DNA from: Bifidobacterium breve
GTDB lineage: Bacteria > Actinomycetota > Acidimicrobiia > Acidimicrobiales > Ilumatobacteraceae
Direction: 5' to 3'
Assembly: GCA_945869715.1 (NCBI GenBank)
Contig: CAMBPP010000019.1
Location: 1 to 16,233 of the forward strand
Length of the DNA: 16,233 nucleotides
Shown here: in pieces, positions 14,405 to 16,233 of the stretch
Position numbering within the stretch: the stretch's first letter is position 1
How the letters are laid out: each line of letters starts with the position of its first letter
Made by a program: the position numbers and the translations under genes
The notes under the pieces: model-generated
What the model was told of the DNA's origin: nothing
What the model saw: only the letters and a program-made list of their open reading frames with translations
Databases searched by the model: none

Positions 14405-16098
14405 TTATTTGCTCCTTGGGGTTTGCGTGTCAAAGAGACCGCAGTATCAATACTTTTTTGCTCGGCCTCTTCGGCAGATTGGCGAGCGTGATAACTGGAA
14501 CGAGTAAGGGGGCTCGATTCCACATGGCTGATTCCCAATGCTTCACCATATTTTTTCAGATGTTCAAACTCATCGGGCTCTACCCATCGCGCAACGGGCA
14601 AGTGATGTGTAGTGGGTCGTAAATATTGACCAATAGTGACGATGTCGACACCAACACCTGCAAGGTCAACCAGTGTTCCCTCGGCTTCTTCAAGAGTTTC
14701 ACCCATTCCCATAATGAGACCCGACTTCACCGTGAGGTCGGCGGCCTTCGCACGAGACAGCACCGACAAACTACGTGCATAGCCAGCACTCGGGCGAACT
14801 GCACGTTGCAACCTTGCCACTGTTTCAATGTTGTGGTTTAAAACATCTGGTTTCACAGCCAGCAAAATGTCGAGGGCGTCGGTTCCCTTGACATCGGAAA
14901 TGAGAGTTTCTATTCGTGTAAGTGGCGACACTTTGCGAATGGCAGTAACACATTGTGCTACGTGCAACATGCCGCCATCAACCAAATCGTCTCGGGCAAC
15001 CATGGTGAGCACCGCATGTAAAAGCCCCATGCGTTGAATGGCTTCTGCTACGCGGTCTGGTTCATCGCTCGCTGGTATTTCTGGTTTCTGAGTATCGACT
15101 AAGCAAAAACCACACGCACGCGTGCATCGCTCGCCCAACACCATGAATGTTGCAGTGCGGTCAGACCAGCATTCCGACAAGTTGGGGCAACCTGCTTCTT
15201 CACACACCGTCACCAAGCCAAGGTCGCGCACAATCTTTTTTGTTTCCATCACTTCTTCAGTGAGGCGCACCTTCGGACGCAACCATTCCGGCTTACGCTC
15301 TTCAATTTTCAGCCCATCGCCTACACCGGCTTGGGCCAAGCGCGAAATAAGACGTACGGGTTCGCCCGCACCTTCACCGCGCGAGAATGCCGACAAGTCT
15401 TCGGGGCGGTGATACCAAGCAACGTCTTGGCGTGCAATGTTTCCGTCGGCAAAAACACGAGCTACATGATGCGCCACGACTTCAGAAACTTCTTGCAATG
15501 AGGTTTCTATTCCTTCTTCGCGCAACGAAGTGACTGGGTACTCTGCAATGCCGCACGGAACAATGTGTTCACGCATGTAAGTGAGGTTTGTTTCCACGTT
15601 GAGCGCAAAACCATGCATGGTGCGACCGCGGCTGAGACGCACGCCGATGGCACAAATTTTCCTTGGTTCATTTGCCGCGATACCTACCCACACACCCGGA
15701 TAATCGGCAAGACGGCCTACATCGTTCAGACCAAGTTCGTTGAGTGAATCGATGAGCAGCTGTTCAACACGAAAGACATAGTCATTGGTGTCGGCGGGGC
15801 CAGCATTGCCTCCGTGTTTGGGTTGCAAATTGAGAATGGGGTAACCCACCAATTGGCCAGGACCGTGATACGTAATGTCTCCACCACGATTGACCTTTAC
15901 AAAGTCTGCACCTACTTCACTTGGTACACACTTTAAATTTTTCTTGAGGTCGGCACTTGGGCCATAGGTAAAAACGTGCGGGTGTTCAAGCAGCAACAAG
16001 TGCTGTTCACGAGAATGTTCAAAGAGCGAACGTTGCACTGCAAATGCTTCGCGATAAGGAACCTTTCCTAGCCAACGAACATGCAATGGTGATGTCAT
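14401..16098 (-). CDS. lipB-lipA: LipB-LipA fusion: octanoyltransferase + lipoyl synthase
   Basis: One 565-residue chain carrying both enzymes of de novo lipoate assembly. The LipB part (about 1-228) moves octanoate from acyl-carrier protein to a lysine of a lipoyl domain: RGGDITYHGPGQ (71-82), Lys147 (RKICAIGVR) and Cys182 (IVPCGI), the acyl-thioester cysteine. The LipA part (about 247-540) is the radical-SAM enzyme inserting two sulphurs. Its auxiliary 4Fe-4S cluster uses C299, C304 and C310 (CEEAGCPNLSECW) with the Ser of LTRSSYHA (531-538). Its SAM cluster uses C325, C329 and C332 (CTRACGFC). The linker is short, about 229-246. The reading frame is open throughout, so this is a true fusion. 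ATG 16098 gives a normal LipB N-terminus; a TTG at 16131 would run into the E2 gene. It lies 14 bp after E2 and overlaps pirin by 4 bp. Confidence 0.96.
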   Translation of the reverse strand: MTSPLHVRWLGKVPYREAFAVQRSLFEHSREQHLLLLEHPHVFTYGPSADLKKNLKCVPSEVGADFVKVNRGGDITYHGPGQLVGYPILNLQPKHGGNAGPADTNDYVFRVEQLLIDSLNELGLNDVGRLADYPGVWVGIAANEPRKICAIGVRLSRGRTMHGFALNVETNLTYMREHIVPCGIAEYPVTSLREEGIETSLQEVSEVVAHHVARVFADGNIARQDVAWYHRPEDLSAFSRGEGAGEPVRLISRLAQAGVGDGLKIEERKPEWLRPKVRLTEEVMETKKIVRDLGLVTVCEEAGCPNLSECWSDRTATFMVLGERCTRACGFCLVDTQKPEIPASDEPDRVAEAIQRMGLLHAVLTMVARDDLVDGGMLHVAQCVTAIRKVSPLTRIETLISDVKGTDALDILLAVKPDVLNHNIETVARLQRAVRPSAGYARSLSVLSRAKAADLTVKSGLIMGMGETLEEAEGTLVDLAGVGVDIVTIGQYLRPTTHHLPVARWVEPDEFEHLKKYGEALGISHVESSPLTRSSYHARQSAEEAEQKSIDTAVSLTRKPQGANK

Positions 16099-16112
16099 GA
16101 TGAAACGCTGAA

Positions 16113-16233
16113 TTACAGCTCTACAGACCAATCGCGAGTTTCAAGAATTTCTTTTGCACGCGAGAGGAAGCCAGCGGCATACGCACCGTCGAAAGCACGG
16201 TGATCCCAGCTCATTGCAAGCTTGCCCACTGGA
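16113..16233 (-). CDS. 2-oxoacid dehydrogenase E2 (lipoamide acyltransferase), C-terminal end only
   Basis: The last 39 residues of a dihydrolipoamide acyltransferase run in from the right edge. The catalytic motif of the E2 acetyltransferase-like domain is present as SWDHRAFDGAYAAGFL, with the active His and Asp of HRxxDG. It is followed by the usual short tail (RAKEILETRDWSVEL) and TAA. This domain transfers the acyl group from the lipoyl arm to CoA in the pyruvate, 2-oxoglutarate or branched-chain dehydrogenase. Which complex it belongs to cannot be decided from the fragment. It lies 14 bp before LipBA, the enzyme that would lipoylate it, matching the conserved actinobacterial order of dlaT/sucB followed by lipB and lipA. 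Confidence 0.93.
   Translation of the reverse strand, partial: PVGKLAMSWDHRAFDGAYAAGFLSRAKEILETRDWSVEL

Noticed and set aside
16099..16131. TTG start at 16131 for the LipBA protein, giving 576 residues
   Set aside because: It overlaps the E2 coding end, uses a rare start codon and adds 11 residues not expected in LipB. ATG 16098 gives the normal N-terminus.

Overview
The window reads as ordinary chromosomal DNA of an actinobacterium, most likely a planktonic Acidimicrobiia (Ilumatobacter-like) lineage. This is inferred from two luciferase-like (F420-type) oxidoreductases, acyl-CoA enzymes of actinobacterial character, an E2-lipB-lipA gene order like that of Mycobacterium, moderate GC, very tight packing, and several starts that look leaderless (TANNNT about 6-9 nt before the start codon). 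No RNA gene, insertion sequence, CRISPR array or prophage is visible. No stretch over 300 bases lacks a gene; the longest gap without a recognised family is 3039-3288, which holds a small ORF.

Layout. 1-1537 (-): N-terminal 512 residues of an ABC exporter, running off the left edge. 1608-3245 (+): a carotenoid-cleavage-type oxygenase and a small basic protein. 3289-4200 (+) and 4203-5192 (-): two LLM oxidoreductases of different subfamilies meeting tail to tail 2 bp apart; the second is translationally coupled to a TesB-like double-hotdog thioesterase (5189-6016, -). 6069-8697 (+): an amidase-signature hydrolase and a CaiB/BaiF CoA-transferase, whose end overlaps by 11 bp the end of a convergent acyl-CoA dehydrogenase (8687-9844, -). 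9898-10635 (-): an unrecognised multi-pass membrane protein.

10692-16233 (-): a compact same-strand run. In transcription order it is the end of a 2-oxoacid dehydrogenase E2 subunit, a single-chain LipB-LipA fusion, a pirin, an M24 (Xaa-Pro-type) peptidase and a large D-aminoacylase-like amidohydrolase. E2 and LipBA are 14 bp apart; LipBA/pirin and pirin/M24 overlap by 4 bp each (GTGA, ATGA).

How the genes may work together (inference): the right half makes a lipoylated dehydrogenase. LipBA would transfer octanoate to E2 and insert the two sulphurs. A pirin, a family reported in Serratia to bind pyruvate dehydrogenase E1, is made from the same message. The left and centre look like acyl-CoA-based catabolism of an unknown organic substrate (oxygenase, F420-type oxidoreductases, amidase, CoA-transferase, dehydrogenase, thioesterase). 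The most distinctive items are the LipB-LipA fusion, its coupling to pirin, and the recurring leaderless-start pattern.
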